64,000 nucleotides of DNA from positions 1-64,000 of the forward strand of contig NZ_JAIQZJ010000005.1 of the NCBI RefSeq assembly GCF_020073815.1, in the 5' to 3' direction. Made by a program: the position numbers and the translations under genes. Positions within the stretch are counted from its first letter, which is position 1, and each line of letters starts with the position of its first letter. The stretch comes from Nocardioides mangrovi. Lineage in GTDB: Bacteria > Actinomycetota > Actinomycetes > Propionibacteriales > Nocardioidaceae. Below, one piece after another: positions 1 through 8,898 of this stretch. The notes below the pieces were generated by a model that was given only the letters and a program-made list of their open reading frames with translations, did no database searches and was not told where the DNA came from.

Positions 1-80
1 GGGGGGTCGCCCCCCCCCACGATTGGGGGTTGTGGCGGCCCCACCCCCCACAAACGGGGGGGCACCACGACCCTGAGACC

Positions 81-1094
81 CTACTGGCCGATGACGGCGT
101 GCAGGACGTAGTAGCAGCCGGCGGCGACGATGCCGGCCATCGGGAAGGTGAGGACCCAGGCGGCGACGATCGAGCGGGCGACGCCCCAGCGGACGGCGGA
201 GAAGCGCTTGGTGGCGCCGGCGCCCATGATCGCCGAGGTGATCGTGTGGGTGGTCGAGATCGGGGCGTGGAAGACGAACGCCGTCGTGTAGAGCACGCTG
301 GCACCGACCGACTCGGCGGCGAAGCCGCGGGCCGGGTCGAGGTGGATGATGCGGCGGCCCAGGGTGCGCATGATCCGCCAGCCGCCGGAGTAGGTGCCGA
401 GGGAGATGGCGCCGGCCGCGCAGACGACGACCCAGAGGGGGAGGTTCTCCTGCGGCTGGCCGTTGGAGTCGACGTAGTAGCCGGCGGTGGTGAGCGCCAG
501 GAAGATCACGCCCATCGTCTTCTGGGCGTCCTGCAGGCCGTGGCCGAGCGCGAGGGCCGCGGCCGAGAAGGTCTGGGCCATCCGGAAGCCGCGGAAGACG
601 CGGTGCGGGTTGCGCCGGCGGAAGATCCAGAGGATCGCCAGCATCACCACGAACGCGGCCGCGAAGCCGAAGATCGGCGAGAGCACCATCGGGATCAGCA
701 CCTTGTCGACGATCGTCGACCAGTGCACGAGGGCGCCGGCGGCCAGGGCCGCGCCGACCAGGCCGCCGATGAGGGCGTGCGAGGACGACGAGGGCAGGCC
801 GAAGTACCAGGTGATGAGGTTCCAGGCGATCGCGCCGAGCAGCCCGGCGAGCACGATCACCAACCCGTGGTTGCCGCCGGGCGGGTTGATCACGTCACTG
901 ACGGTGTGCGCGACCTCCTGGCCGAGCAGGGCGCCGACGAAGTTCATGACGGCGGCGAGCACGAGGGCGATCCGTGGCGTCAGCGCACGCGTCGACACCG
1001 AGGTGGCGATGGCGTTGGCCGCGTCGTGGAAGCCGTTGGTGTAGTCGAAGCACAGGGCAACGACGACGACCGCGATGACGATCGCGATGTCCAT
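81..1094 (-). CDS. pit: PiT-family inorganic phosphate transporter
   Basis: Low-affinity metal-phosphate/proton symporter of the inner membrane. The 337-residue protein is almost entirely hydrophobic, with the family signature GFHDAANA near residue 22 and its second-half counterpart around GHGLQDAQK and ISTTHTITSAIMG, which shows the inverted duplication of PHO4/PiT proteins. The ATG at 1094 follows the stop of the DUF47 gene by 6 bases on the same strand, the usual DUF47-PiT operon. Polyphosphate kinase lies just upstream, so imported phosphate can be stored as polyphosphate. Length is normal for actinobacterial PiT. Confidence 0.93.
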   Translation of the reverse strand: MDIAIVIAVVVVALCFDYTNGFHDAANAIATSVSTRALTPRIALVLAAVMNFVGALLGQEVAHTVSDVINPPGGNHGLVIVLAGLLGAIAWNLITWYFGLPSSSSHALIGGLVGAALAAGALVHWSTIVDKVLIPMVLSPIFGFAAAFVVMLAILWIFRRRNPHRVFRGFRMAQTFSAAALALGHGLQDAQKTMGVIFLALTTAGYYVDSNGQPQENLPLWVVVCAAGAISLGTYSGGWRIMRTLGRRIIHLDPARGFAAESVGASVLYTTAFVFHAPISTTHTITSAIMGAGATKRFSAVRWGVARSIVAAWVLTFPMAGIVAAGCYYVLHAVIGQ

Positions 1095-1100
1095 GAGAGG

Positions 1101-1718
1101 TCAGGACTCCTTGACCGCGATCTGCTCGACCGTGTTGGCGACCTTCTCGAAGGCGTCGATCGCCTCCTCGAGCGCCTCCGTGATGTCCTTGAGCTTGAGC
1201 ACCTCGATGGTCTTGAACTCGCCGCTGAAGAGCTTGGCGATGATTCGGCGGTGGTTCTTGTCGCCGGTGTTCTCGAGCCGGTTGACCTCGATCCAGTAGT
1301 CGTCGAGCGACTGCATCGACTGCAGGTTCGGCATCGCGCCGGCGGTCAGCTCGGCGCACCGCTGGAGCACCTCGACCTGGGCCGAGAGCTCCGGCGGGAG
1401 CAGCTTCACCTCGTAGAGCAGGATCATGTCGACGACCTCGTCCATCATGTCCATCACGTCGTCGAGCCCGGAGGCCAGCGCGTAGATGTCCTCGCGGTCG
1501 AACGGCGTCACGAAGGTGGAGTTCACCTTCTTCACGATCGCGTGCGTCGTCTCGTCGGCGTCGTGCTCCGCCTCGCGCATCCGGCGGGCGACGTCGTCGT
1601 GGTCGGCACCGTCGGCGAGCATCTCCGCGAGCAGGTCAGCGCCCCGGATGAGGTGCTGGGCCGACTCGGTGAGGAGGTCGTAGAAGGCGGTGTCGACGGG
1701 GCGGATACGCAAACCCAC
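1101..1718 (-). CDS. DUF47 family PiT accessory protein (PhoU-like)
   Basis: A 205-residue, all-helical, acidic protein of the DUF47/PhoU-like family, whose members sit beside PiT transporters and are thought to modulate them. Visible family features are the EHDADETTHAIVKK segment and the following acidic helix with DDVMDMMDEVVD, which fit the metal-binding E/D clusters of PhoU-like bundles. The start is GTG at 1718, preceded by an AGGAG box with a 6-base spacer. It is co-directional with pit (6-base gap) and lies 96 bases downstream of ppk1, so the three genes may form one phosphate operon. Confidence 0.88.
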   Translation of the reverse strand: MGLRIRPVDTAFYDLLTESAQHLIRGADLLAEMLADGADHDDVARRMREAEHDADETTHAIVKKVNSTFVTPFDREDIYALASGLDDVMDMMDEVVDMILLYEVKLLPPELSAQVEVLQRCAELTAGAMPNLQSMQSLDDYWIEVNRLENTGDKNHRRIIAKLFSGEFKTIEVLKLKDITEALEEAIDAFEKVANTVEQIAVKES

Positions 1719-1814
1719 GGATAACTCCTGTTGAGGAGGAAAAGAACGCGCAACAGACTAGGGGGTGACCTCGCTGAACGCGCAAGTGAGGGCCTCGATG
1801 TGCTTTCGGCGGGG

Positions 1815-3977
1815 CTACGAGGAGCGCCGCCTGCGCTGCGCCTCGATGAGCGCCTCCTGGAGGTGCACGGTGCCCTCGTTGCGGTGCCAGGTGCCCGTGC
1901 TGTCGAGCTCCCACGCGAAGGTGTCGGGCGCGAAGGCGAGGTCGAGCAGGTTGCGGACCGTGCCGACGTTGTCGTCGCCGGGCAGCCGCACCAGCACCTC
2001 GACGCGGCGGTCGAGGTTGCGGTGCATCATGTCCGCCGAGCCGATCCACGCGGTCGGCTCGCCGCCGTTGTCGAACCAGTAGACCCGGCTGTGCTCGAGG
2101 AAGCGACCGAGGACCGACCGGACGGCGATCGACTCGGAGAGGCCGGGTACGCCGGGACGCAGCGCGCAGATGCCACGCACGAGCAGCTCGACCCGGACGC
2201 CGGCCTGCGAGGCGAGGTAGAGCGCGTCGATCACGGCCTCGTCGACGATCGAGTTGGCCTTGAACCGGATCCCGGCCGGCCGGCCCGCCTGCTGGTGTGC
2301 GATCTCGCGGTGGATCTGGTCGACGAGCCCGGACCGGACCGAGTCGGGCGCGACCAGGAGCTCGCCGTACGACGCGTTGCGCGACCAGCCGGAGAGGTTG
2401 TTGAAGAGGTGCGCGACGTCCTCGCCGATGGCCTCGTTGGTCGTGATCAGGCCGAGGTCCTCGTAGGTGCGGGAGGTCTTCGGGTTGTAGTTGCCGGTGC
2501 CGATGTGGGTGTAGCGGCGGATGCCGTACTGGCCCTCGTCGCGGACCACCATGGCGAGCTTGCAGTGGGTCTTGAGGCCGATCAGGCCGTAGACGACGTG
2601 GCAGCCGGCCTGCTCGAGCTTGCGGGCCCAGCGGATGTTGGCCTGCTCGTCGAAGCGGGCCTTGATCTCGACGATGACCAGCACCTGCTTGCCGGCCTCG
2701 GCGGCGTCGATGAGGGCGTCGATGATGGGGCTGTCGCCGGAGGTGCGGTAGAGCGTCTGCTTGATCGCGAGGACGTGCGGGTCGGCGGCGGCCTGCTCGA
2801 TGAAGCGCTGCACGGAGGTCGCGAACGAGTCGTAGGGGTGGTGCAGGAGCACGTCCTGGCGGCGCGCGGCCTTGAAGACGTCGACCGGCGCGGCCGACTC
2901 GACCGGAGCGAGCTGGGGGTGGGTGGTCGGCACGAACGCGCGGTACTTCAGCTCCTGGCGGGGCAGGTCGGCGATGTCGTGGAGGCCGCGCAGGTCGAGC
3001 GGGCCGGGGAGCCGGAAGACCTCCTGCTCGGAGATGCCGAGCTCGCTGACCAGCAGCTCGAGCACCTGCGGCGCGATCGACTCCTCGACCTCCAGGCGCA
3101 CCGGCGGACCGAACCGGCGCCGGAGCAGCTCCTTCTCGAGGGCGGCGAGGAGGTTCTCGGCGTCGTCCTCCTCGACCTCCAGGTCCTCGTTGCGGGTGAC
3201 CCGGAAGGTGTGCACCTCGAGGACGTCCATGCCCGGGAAGAGGCGCTTGAGGTGCTCGCCGATGACGTCCTCGAGCGGCACGAAGCGCTGGTTCCCGACC
3301 GGGACGAAGCGGGAGAAGATCGGCGGCACCTTCACCCGCGCGAAGTGCTCCTTGCCGGTCTTCGGGTTGCGGATCAGCACCGCCAGGTTGAGCGAGAGCC
3401 CCGAGATGTAGGGGAAGGGGTGTGCCGGGTCGACGGCGAGCGGGGTGAGCACGGGGAAGATCCGGTCGCGGAAGAGCCGCTTGCAGGCCTTCTGCTCCTC
3501 CCGGTCCAGGTCGTCCCAGCGGACCAGCTCGATGTTGGCCTCTGCCAGCGCGGGCACGACGTCCTCGCGGAAGACCCGGGCCTGCCGCTCCGCGAGCTCC
3601 TGGGCGGTGCTCCAGATGAGCTCCAGGACCTCGGTCGGCATCAGGCCCGACGCCGCGGGTACGGCGAGACCGGCCGCGATGCGGCGCTTGAGGCCCGCCA
3701 CCCGGACCATGAAGAACTCGTCGAGGTTGCTGGTGAAGATCGCCAGGAAGCGGGTCCGCTCGAGCAGCGGCAGCGTGTGGTCCTCCGCCAGCTCCAGCAC
3801 CCGCTGGTTGAAGCGGAGCCAGGACAGCTCACGGTCGAGGAAGCGGTCGTCGTACTTCTCGACCGCCGCGAGCGCGGCGTCGTCGGGCAGGTACGGCGGC
3901 TCGACGTCGAAGGGCTCCTCCGGGATCCCCTCACCGTGGCTGGCGACGGCCTCGGGCGGCAGGCTCTCGAGCGTCAT
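1815..3977 (-). CDS. ppk1: Polyphosphate kinase 1
   Basis: Makes polyphosphate from ATP. The 720-residue length and domain order (N-terminal helical domain with [17 protein letters not shown], head domain, two C-terminal phospholipase-D-like domains) match PPK1. The THCKLAMVV segment carries the conserved His of the family, and [12 protein letters not shown] is the hallmark loop of the C-terminal half. The N-terminal extension with [13 protein letters not shown] resembles the extended actinobacterial form. It lies upstream of DUF47 and pit on the same strand, linking uptake to storage. The start is ATG at 3977. Confidence 0.95.
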   Translation of the reverse strand: MTLESLPPEAVASHGEGIPEEPFDVEPPYLPDDAALAAVEKYDDRFLDRELSWLRFNQRVLELAEDHTLPLLERTRFLAIFTSNLDEFFMVRVAGLKRRIAAGLAVPAASGLMPTEVLELIWSTAQELAERQARVFREDVVPALAEANIELVRWDDLDREEQKACKRLFRDRIFPVLTPLAVDPAHPFPYISGLSLNLAVLIRNPKTGKEHFARVKVPPIFSRFVPVGNQRFVPLEDVIGEHLKRLFPGMDVLEVHTFRVTRNEDLEVEEDDAENLLAALEKELLRRRFGPPVRLEVEESIAPQVLELLVSELGISEQEVFRLPGPLDLRGLHDIADLPRQELKYRAFVPTTHPQLAPVESAAPVDVFKAARRQDVLLHHPYDSFATSVQRFIEQAAADPHVLAIKQTLYRTSGDSPIIDALIDAAEAGKQVLVIVEIKARFDEQANIRWARKLEQAGCHVVYGLIGLKTHCKLAMVVRDEGQYGIRRYTHIGTGNYNPKTSRTYEDLGLITTNEAIGEDVAHLFNNLSGWSRNASYGELLVAPDSVRSGLVDQIHREIAHQQAGRPAGIRFKANSIVDEAVIDALYLASQAGVRVELLVRGICALRPGVPGLSESIAVRSVLGRFLEHSRVYWFDNGGEPTAWIGSADMMHRNLDRRVEVLVRLPGDDNVGTVRNLLDLAFAPDTFAWELDSTGTWHRNEGTVHLQEALIEAQRRRRSS

Positions 3978-4016
3978 GGGGTCAGTGTGGCACCGGCCCG
4001 TGAACGCAGGGTGTCC

Positions 4017-4199
4017 TCAGGCGAGGTGGTAGCGGCTCCGGCAGGGGCAGGACCAGCCGAGGTCGGTGTCGGCGCCGCACATGACTCGCTTGGGCTTGCG
4101 GCCCGTGAGTGCTCGCGCTGCCTTCCGGGCAGCCGAGGACCCCTCTCGCTTCACGTCGTGCCCGCACCGCGGGCACCCATTCCTGGAGACTTCCGACAC
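4017..4199 (-). CDS. Small putative zinc-ribbon protein
   Basis: A 60-residue basic protein with CPRCGH near the N-terminus and CGAD...CPC near the C-terminus, a Cys4-5 arrangement that could hold one zinc. I do not recognise a named family. GTG at 4199 is the most upstream sensible start. It lies between the coiled-coil gene and ppk1 on the same strand. The Cys spacing and K/R-rich middle look more like a real small protein than a chance frame, but expression is not shown. Confidence 0.45.
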   Translation of the reverse strand: MSEVSRNGCPRCGHDVKREGSSAARKAARALTGRKPKRVMCGADTDLGWSCPCRSRYHLA

Positions 4200-4257
4200 G
4201 CTCTCATCTTGCTCCGCAAGGTAAAGAAATCGGGTGAGATTGAGGCAGGTACCACAT

Positions 4258-4271
4258 CACCCGGCCGGGTG
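4258..4271. terminator. GC palindrome after the coiled-coil gene
   Basis: A perfect 14-base palindrome CACCCGGCCGGGTG lies 27 bases past the stop of the leftward coiled-coil gene. It is followed in that direction by moderately T-rich sequence. It may be a weak intrinsic terminator, or an operator for the small downstream gene. No strong U-tract is present. Confidence 0.3.
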
Positions 4272-4297
4272 GTGCAGACCACTGGGTGAAGCCTCGG

Positions 4298-6898
4298 TTA
4301 CCGACCGCGGAAGAATCCGCGTTTCTGGCTCTGGAGCTCGAGCAGCTCCGCCCGGACCTGCTCGAGCTGGACGGCGAGGTCGCGGGCGCGCGCCTCGGCC
4401 TCGGTGCGCTCGCGCATCGCCTCCTCGGCGATCTCGGCCTGGTGGCGTACGGCGGCCTCGACCGCGGACCGGTCCCCGGCCCGCTGGGCGGCGGACTCCT
4501 CGGCCTCGGCACGCAGCCGGGCCTGCTCGGCGGCGGCGCGCTCGGCGGCCTCGCGGGCCTCGACGGCGACCCGCAGCTCCTCGGCCTGACGGCTGGTCGC
4601 CGCTGCGCTGGCCTCGAGGACGTCGCGGAGCTGCTGCTCGGCGACCTGGCGGTCGGCCGCGGCCTGGGCGGCGAGCTCGGCGTGCCCGCGCGCATCGTCC
4701 TCGGCAGCCCGTCGGGCGGTCGCGGCCTGCTCGGCGGCCCGCTCGGCCAGGTCCCGGGCCGCGGCGTGCTCCTCGGCCGCCGCGTCCGCGGCGGCGCGGG
4801 CCTCGTGAGCGGCGCGGGCCGACTCGGCCTGCTGCTCGGCCCGCAGGTGGGCGCTGGTCTGGTCGTGGGTCGCACGGGACGCGGCCTCGGCCTGGTCCGC
4901 CGCCCGGCGCTCGGCCTCCTCGCGCGCGGCCTGCGCCTCCTCGACCCGGACCCCGGCGGCGCGGGCGGCCTCCTCGGCCGCGCTCCGCGCCTCGTGGGCG
5001 GCGACCGCGGCCTCGACCTGCACGCGAGCGTGGGCCTCCGCGTCCTCCCGGGCGGCGAGCGCCTCGGCCGCCGCGAGCTCGGCGGCGGCCCTGGCCTCGG
5101 ACTCGGCGCGGGCGTTCTCGGCGTGCTCACGCGCCCGGTCGTCCGCGGCGATGCGGGCATCGTGCGCGGCCTGCAGCGCCTCGGCCATCTCGGAGGCTGT
5201 GCGGTGGGCGGCCTCCTCCGCGGCGGCGGCCTGGGCGGCGGCCTCGGCGTGGGCGCGGGCGGACTCCTCGGCGCGGGCCCGCGCGGTCTCGGCGGCCCCC
5301 GCGGCCTCGCCCTGCTCGGTCGCTGCCTGCTCCGCGGCCAGTCGGGCGCTGTGTGCGGCGTCGGCGCGGCGGGCGTGCTCGGCGGCAGCCTCGTCCGCCG
5401 CGGCGCGGGCCTCGGCCTGCTCGGCGGCGCGCTGCTCGGCCTCGGCGCGGGCGGTGGCCTGGTCGGCGGCCGCCTGCTCGGCCTCGGCGCGGGCGTCCTG
5501 GCTGGTCCGCACGAAGTCCTCGTGCGCCTGGGTGGCGCGCGCCAGGTCGGCGGCCAGCTCCTGCGCACGGGCCTCGGCGGTCTCGCGGTCCTGGTGGGCC
5601 TGGCGCGCGGCCTCGGCCGCGGCCAGCGCGGCGGCGTCGGCGGCGGTGCGGGCGGTCGTCGCCTGCTCGGCGAGCGTGGCCTGCTCGCGGGCGGCCTGCG
5701 CGGCGGCCTCGTGGGCGGCGTGGGCCTCGGTGGCGGCAGCGGCGCGCTCGGCAGCCGCCTGCTCCGCGGCGGCTCGCGCCTCGGCCTGGTCGGCCGCGGC
5801 CCGCTCGGCCGCAGTCCGGGCCTCGGCCTGGGCGGCGGCGCGCTCCTCGGCCGCCTGACGCGCGTTCGTGGCCGCGGCCAGCGCCTGGCCGTGCTCGTCG
5901 GCGAGGGCCGCGAGGTGGTCGCTGTAGGACTGGGCCTGGGCGCCGGCACGGGCGGCGGCGGCCTGCTCCGCGGCTTCCCGGGCGCTCGCGGCCTCGGCGA
6001 GGGCCTGGCCGTGCTCGTCGGCGAGCGCCGCCAGCTGGTCGGCGTACGACCGGGCCTGGGCGCCGGCGCGCTCGGCGGCGGCCTGCTCCGCGGCTTCCCG
6101 GGCGCGCACCGCCTCCTGCTCCGCGGCGGCGCGCTCCTCGGCGGCGGCGGTGAGCTGCTCGGCGAGCTCGCGGGACCGGGCGGTCTCGGCCTCGAGGTCG
6201 GCCCGTGCCCGGCTGACCTCGCCGGCCGCCGCCTCCGCGGCGCGCTCTGCCTCGACGCGCCGGGACGCGGCCTCCTCGGCCTCCGTCGCCCGGAATCGTG
6301 CGGCCTCCTCGGCCTCGGTGCGGGCGGCGGCAGCGGCCTCGGCGCGGGCCTCGGCCTCGCGGGCCTGGTCCTCGGCGGCTGTGCGGTCCACGGTCTGCTG
6401 GGCCGCGGCCTGCTCGGCGGCCAGCCGCAGCGCGGTCGCGACCTTCGCCGAGTCGACGAGCTTCCGGGCGGCCTCCTCGGCCTCCGCCCGGGCTCGGGCG
6501 GCCTCGGTCGCGGCCTCCTCGAGACGGGTGCGCTCGGCGGCGTGCGCCTCGCCGGCCTCCTCGGCGGCGCGACGGGCCTCGAAGGCCTCCTGGGCCCGGG
6601 CCGCGTGCTCGGCGGCGACCTGGTCGGCCTCGATGCGGGCGCGGGCGGCGACCTGGGCGGCCTCCTCGGCGACCAGCCGCTCGGCGGCCTGCTCGGCGGC
6701 GGCCTGCTCGGCGCGGCGACGCAGCTCGGCGGCCCGCTCGATCGCGGCCTGGAGGTCGGACGGGGTCCGTACGGCCGGCGGGGTGAGGGACGGGGCCGGC
6801 TGCTCGACCGGAGGAGCCACCTCTTCGGGGCTCTCGGTGGGCTGGTCCGGCTTGCGCTGCCACCACCGGGTGGGAGTCGGGTCGTTGGCGTCCATCAC
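4298..6898 (-). CDS. Giant Ala/Glu-rich coiled-coil protein
   Basis: An 866-residue cytoplasmic-looking protein with no signal peptide or membrane segment. A Pro-rich head of about 50 residues (with TRWWQRKPDQP) is followed by roughly 800 residues of near-continuous Ala/Glu/Arg heptads such as AAEQAAAERA, ending in a basic tail KRGFFRGR. One block of about 40 residues containing LAALADEHGQALA occurs twice in direct succession (DNA near 5881-5990 and 6001-6110, 120 bases apart). I cannot name a family. A filament or scaffold role is only suggested by composition. The start is GTG at 6898 or ATG at 6895. A TAGGCT box lies 5 bases before the GTG and 8 before the ATG, so the message may be leaderless. 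Confidence 0.7.
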   Translation of the reverse strand: MMDANDPTPTRWWQRKPDQPTESPEEVAPPVEQPAPSLTPPAVRTPSDLQAAIERAAELRRRAEQAAAEQAAERLVAEEAAQVAARARIEADQVAAEHAARAQEAFEARRAAEEAGEAHAAERTRLEEAATEAARARAEAEEAARKLVDSAKVATALRLAAEQAAAQQTVDRTAAEDQAREAEARAEAAAAARTEAEEAARFRATEAEEAASRRVEAERAAEAAAGEVSRARADLEAETARSRELAEQLTAAAEERAAAEQEAVRAREAAEQAAAERAGAQARSYADQLAALADEHGQALAEAASAREAAEQAAAARAGAQAQSYSDHLAALADEHGQALAAATNARQAAEERAAAQAEARTAAERAAADQAEARAAAEQAAAERAAAATEAHAAHEAAAQAAREQATLAEQATTARTAADAAALAAAEAARQAHQDRETAEARAQELAADLARATQAHEDFVRTSQDARAEAEQAAADQATARAEAEQRAAEQAEARAAADEAAAEHARRADAAHSARLAAEQAATEQGEAAGAAETARARAEESARAHAEAAAQAAAAEEAAHRTASEMAEALQAAHDARIAADDRAREHAENARAESEARAAAELAAAEALAAREDAEAHARVQVEAAVAAHEARSAAEEAARAAGVRVEEAQAAREEAERRAADQAEAASRATHDQTSAHLRAEQQAESARAAHEARAAADAAAEEHAAARDLAERAAEQAATARRAAEDDARGHAELAAQAAADRQVAEQQLRDVLEASAAATSRQAEELRVAVEAREAAERAAAEQARLRAEAEESAAQRAGDRSAVEAAVRHQAEIAEEAMRERTEAEARARDLAVQLEQVRAELLELQSQKRGFFRGR

Positions 6899-6940
6899 CC
6901 TGGAGCCTATTGGCTGTCGCGGCGGCCGTGGAGGGGAACC

Positions 6941-7300
6941 TCAGTAGACGAGCGCCTGCGCGTCCGGCGCCAGGACCTCCTCGACGTACGCCGCGGCGCC
7001 CGCGATCCGTGCGCCGGGCCGGAGGTCCGCATCCGTGATCCCGCGCCGGGCGGCGCACTGGGTGCAGACCGTCACCTGCCCGGCGGCGAGGACCGCGCCG
7101 ACCAGGTCGGTGGGGGCCGCGGCATGGGGCAGCTCGAAGGACAGCCCGGCTGCGGTGCCGAGCCAGGCGGCCTCGCCGGTCAGCCACAGGCTCACCTCGG
7201 CGCCGGCCGCGACGGCGGCGGCGGCCACGGTGAGCCCCTGGTTGCTGCGCTCCGGGTCGTCGCTGCCGCAGGTCACCTTCACGACGAGGGGGCGGGCCAT
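6941..7300 (-). CDS. DsrE/DsrF-like family protein
   Basis: A 119-residue protein with the DsrE-like fold signature: an N-terminal VKVTCGSDDPERSNQGL strand-helix, a central hydrophobic strand, then VTVCTQCAARRGI, where the CTQC pair sits at the place of the sulfur-carrying Cys in this family. DsrE-like proteins often act in sulfur relay, but many single-domain members are uncharacterised. The ATG at 7300 is preferred because AACCTA (TAGGTT on the coding strand, 7308-7313) lies exactly 7 bases upstream, giving a leaderless transcript. Confidence 0.72.
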   Translation of the reverse strand: MARPLVVKVTCGSDDPERSNQGLTVAAAAVAAGAEVSLWLTGEAAWLGTAAGLSFELPHAAAPTDLVGAVLAAGQVTVCTQCAARRGITDADLRPGARIAGAAAYVEEVLAPDAQALVY

Positions 7301-7321
7301 GGACCTCAACCTAGAACAACG

Positions 7322-7356
7322 ACGAAGGGCACCTCCGCATCGGAGGTGCCCTTCGT
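7322..7356 (-). terminator. Intrinsic terminator, 16-bp stem
   Basis: A perfect inverted repeat: a 16-base arm starting ACGAAGGGCACC at 7322, loop CAT, and the matching arm at 7341-7356. It follows the stop of the leftward secreted-protein gene by 22 bases. On the transcribed strand the hairpin is followed by GTTGTTCT, a short T-rich tail. Confidence 0.8.
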
Positions 7357-7378
7357 GGGAAGACGCGTCAGGTGCGGC

Positions 7379-7771
7379 TCACTTGACCCGGAGGCTGACC
7401 GAGTCGGAGCTGTCCTTCCACTTCGAGCCTTCCTTGGCCTTGAACTTGATGCTCACGACGTAGCGCCCGGCGCGCAGGCCGCTGAAGCTGTACACGGGAC
7501 CGTCGGAGGCGCTGTAGAAGAAACGCTTCGTCGCGCCGGTGCGCTTGTTGACGAAGACGAAGACGACAGTCCCCTGGGGGTCCTTGCTGCCCTTGCTAGA
7601 GCTGATCTTGACCTTGATCCTGGCGTGGCCGGGGCGCGCGCCCAGGGCCTTGGCCGAGGTCTTGGTCTTGACCGAGCCGGGGTAGGGCGCGGCGTCGGCG
7701 GTCGTCGCGGTCGCCACGAGGCCGCCCGACATGAGCAGTGCGGCAATGAGGCCGATCAGCAGCTTCTTCAT
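7379..7771 (-). CDS. Small secreted protein, beta-rich
   Basis: A 130-residue precursor with a clear Sec signal peptide: MKK, a hydrophobic core, then ATTADA before a likely cut at about residue 28. The mature part is rich in Lys, Ser and Val and reads as alternating strands (GTVVFVFVNKRTG, GRYVVSIKFKAK), like a small immunoglobulin-like or carbohydrate-binding domain. I do not recognise the family. It is a single-gene unit with its own terminator. Confidence 0.72.
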   Translation of the reverse strand: MKKLLIGLIAALLMSGGLVATATTADAAPYPGSVKTKTSAKALGARPGHARIKVKISSSKGSKDPQGTVVFVFVNKRTGATKRFFYSASDGPVYSFSGLRAGRYVVSIKFKAKEGSKWKDSSDSVSLRVK

Positions 7772-7917
7772 GGTATTTCCCCCGTATTGGGCTTTCGTGC
7801 GATCCAGGAGGGCCTATCAAACCACAGACCATCGGGCCGTCGGCATTGCCCAATAGGGCTACGAGCGTGGCCACGGGGCAGAATTTACGGCGAGTTCACA
7901 CGCCTACCATGGCGTTC

Positions 7918-8412
7918 ATGCCCTTCGAACTTCCCGCTAACCTCCACCCCGACTGCGGGCCGGTCGCCTGGCTGCTGGGGCGCTGGGGCGGCCGCGGACA
8001 CGGCGACTACCCGACCATCGACGCCTTCCAGTACGGCCAGGAGCTCGTCTTCACCCACGACGGCCGGCCGTTCTTCCACTACTTCGCCCGCTCGTGGATC
8101 GTCGACGACGAGGGCGAGACCGTGCGTCAGGCGGCCCAGGAGGCGGGCTTCCTGCGCTGCCGCCCCGGGGGCGAGCTCGAGCTGCTGCTCTCACACTCCT
8201 CCGGGATCTCCGAGATCTGGTACGGCCGGGCGGACGACGGCAAGGTCGAGCTGCACACGGCCGGGGTCTCGTTCACCGAGTCGGCCAAGGAGGTCACCGG
8301 CGGCAAGCGGCTCTACGGCAACGTGGAGGGCGACCTGCTCTACGCCTACGACATGGAGGCCGTGGGCCAGGAGCTCCAGCCGCACCTCTGGGCCCGGCTG
8401 GTCCGTCAGTAG
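7918..8412 (+). CDS. Nitrobindin-like FABP-fold heme protein
   Basis: A 164-residue beta-barrel protein of the nitrobindin/DUF1794 family. GRWGGRG at about residue 21 is the GxWxGxG signature, and the C-terminal QPHLWARL holds the His that binds heme iron in studied members, which handle peroxynitrite or NO. The start is taken at 7918 (MPFELPANLHP) because TACCAT at 7905-7910 is a -10 box 7 bases upstream. The alternative ATG at 7909 overlaps that box. Its TAG stop is embedded in the -10 box of the next gene. Confidence 0.85.
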   Translation: MPFELPANLHPDCGPVAWLLGRWGGRGHGDYPTIDAFQYGQELVFTHDGRPFFHYFARSWIVDDEGETVRQAAQEAGFLRCRPGGELELLLSHSSGISEIWYGRADDGKVELHTAGVSFTESAKEVTGGKRLYGNVEGDLLYAYDMEAVGQELQPHLWARLVRQ

Positions 8413-8421
8413 GGTCGGACC

Positions 8422-8844
8422 GTGACCGAGGAGCTCGCCGCGCGGCTGCACAGCCTGGGCTACCGGCTGACGCCCCAGCGGCAGTTCGTCCTCGAGGCGG
8501 TGGAGCGTCTGGGCCACGCGACCCCGGACGAGATCCTCGCCGAGGTCCAGCAGCGGTCCAGCGCGGTCAACGTCTCGACCGTGTACCGCACGCTGGAGGT
8601 CCTGGAGGAGCTCGGCCTGGTGCGGCACGCCCACCTGTCGGACCGCGCGCCGACCTACCACTCGGTGACCGAGCACGAGCACTTCCACCTGGTCTGCCGG
8701 AATTGCCAGAAGGTCGTCTCCGTTGACCCTGAGGTGGTGGCCCCGCTCGCGGACCGGCTCCGCGGGGAGCGCGGCTTCGTGCTCGACGTCGGTCACCTGG
8801 CCGTCTTCGGACGGTGCGTCGACTGTGATGTCGACGGTGGTTGA
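8422..8844 (+). CDS. Fur-family metalloregulator
   Basis: A 140-residue repressor with the Fur winged helix (LGYRLTPQRQFVLEAV, then VNVSTVYRTLEVLEELGLV) and a dimerisation/metal domain with EHEHFHLVCRNCQKV and a C-terminal CVDCD. The two CxxC-type pairs suggest a structural zinc. Which metal or stress it senses cannot be read from sequence. The GTG at 8422 lies 6 bases after TAGGGT (8410-8415), so the transcript is probably leaderless. Its last codons and TGA are provided by the left end of a dispersed palindromic repeat. YgfZ lies 54 bases downstream. Confidence 0.88.
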   Translation: MTEELAARLHSLGYRLTPQRQFVLEAVERLGHATPDEILAEVQQRSSAVNVSTVYRTLEVLEELGLVRHAHLSDRAPTYHSVTEHEHFHLVCRNCQKVVSVDPEVVAPLADRLRGERGFVLDVGHLAVFGRCVDCDVDGG

Positions 8845-8882
8845 AGTGCGAAGGCGCCCCGCGCCTGAGCCTCGAAACCCCC
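8836..8882 (+). repeat. Palindromic repeat copy 1, overlaps fur-family stop
   Basis: A copy of the roughly 46-bp repeat beginning GGTGGTTGA and ending GCCTCGAAACCCC. The TGA inside GGTGGTTGA is the stop codon of the Fur-family gene, and the element ends 16 bases before the YgfZ start. Confidence 0.8.
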
Positions 8883-8898
8883 GTCGTGAGGAGTGAAG

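Noticed and set aside
1..62. G- and C-runs at the left edge, possible G-quadruplex or pit terminator
   Set aside because: CCCCCC/GGGGGG at 44-61 can pair and lies just past the pit stop, but several alternative pairings exist and there is no T-tract. The window edge also prevents judging context.
30..4289. Long rightward frames antisense to pit, DUF47 and ppk1
   Set aside because: Low-complexity Asp/Arg/Val/Gly translations that mirror recognised genes on the other strand.
4286..8425. A very long rightward open frame antisense to the coiled-coil gene, rich in Gly, Leu and Arg
   Set aside because: It runs across several genes on both strands, has no family resemblance and arises because GC-rich Ala/Glu codons leave the antisense frame free of stops. 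The leftward frame has a start signal and coherent heptads.
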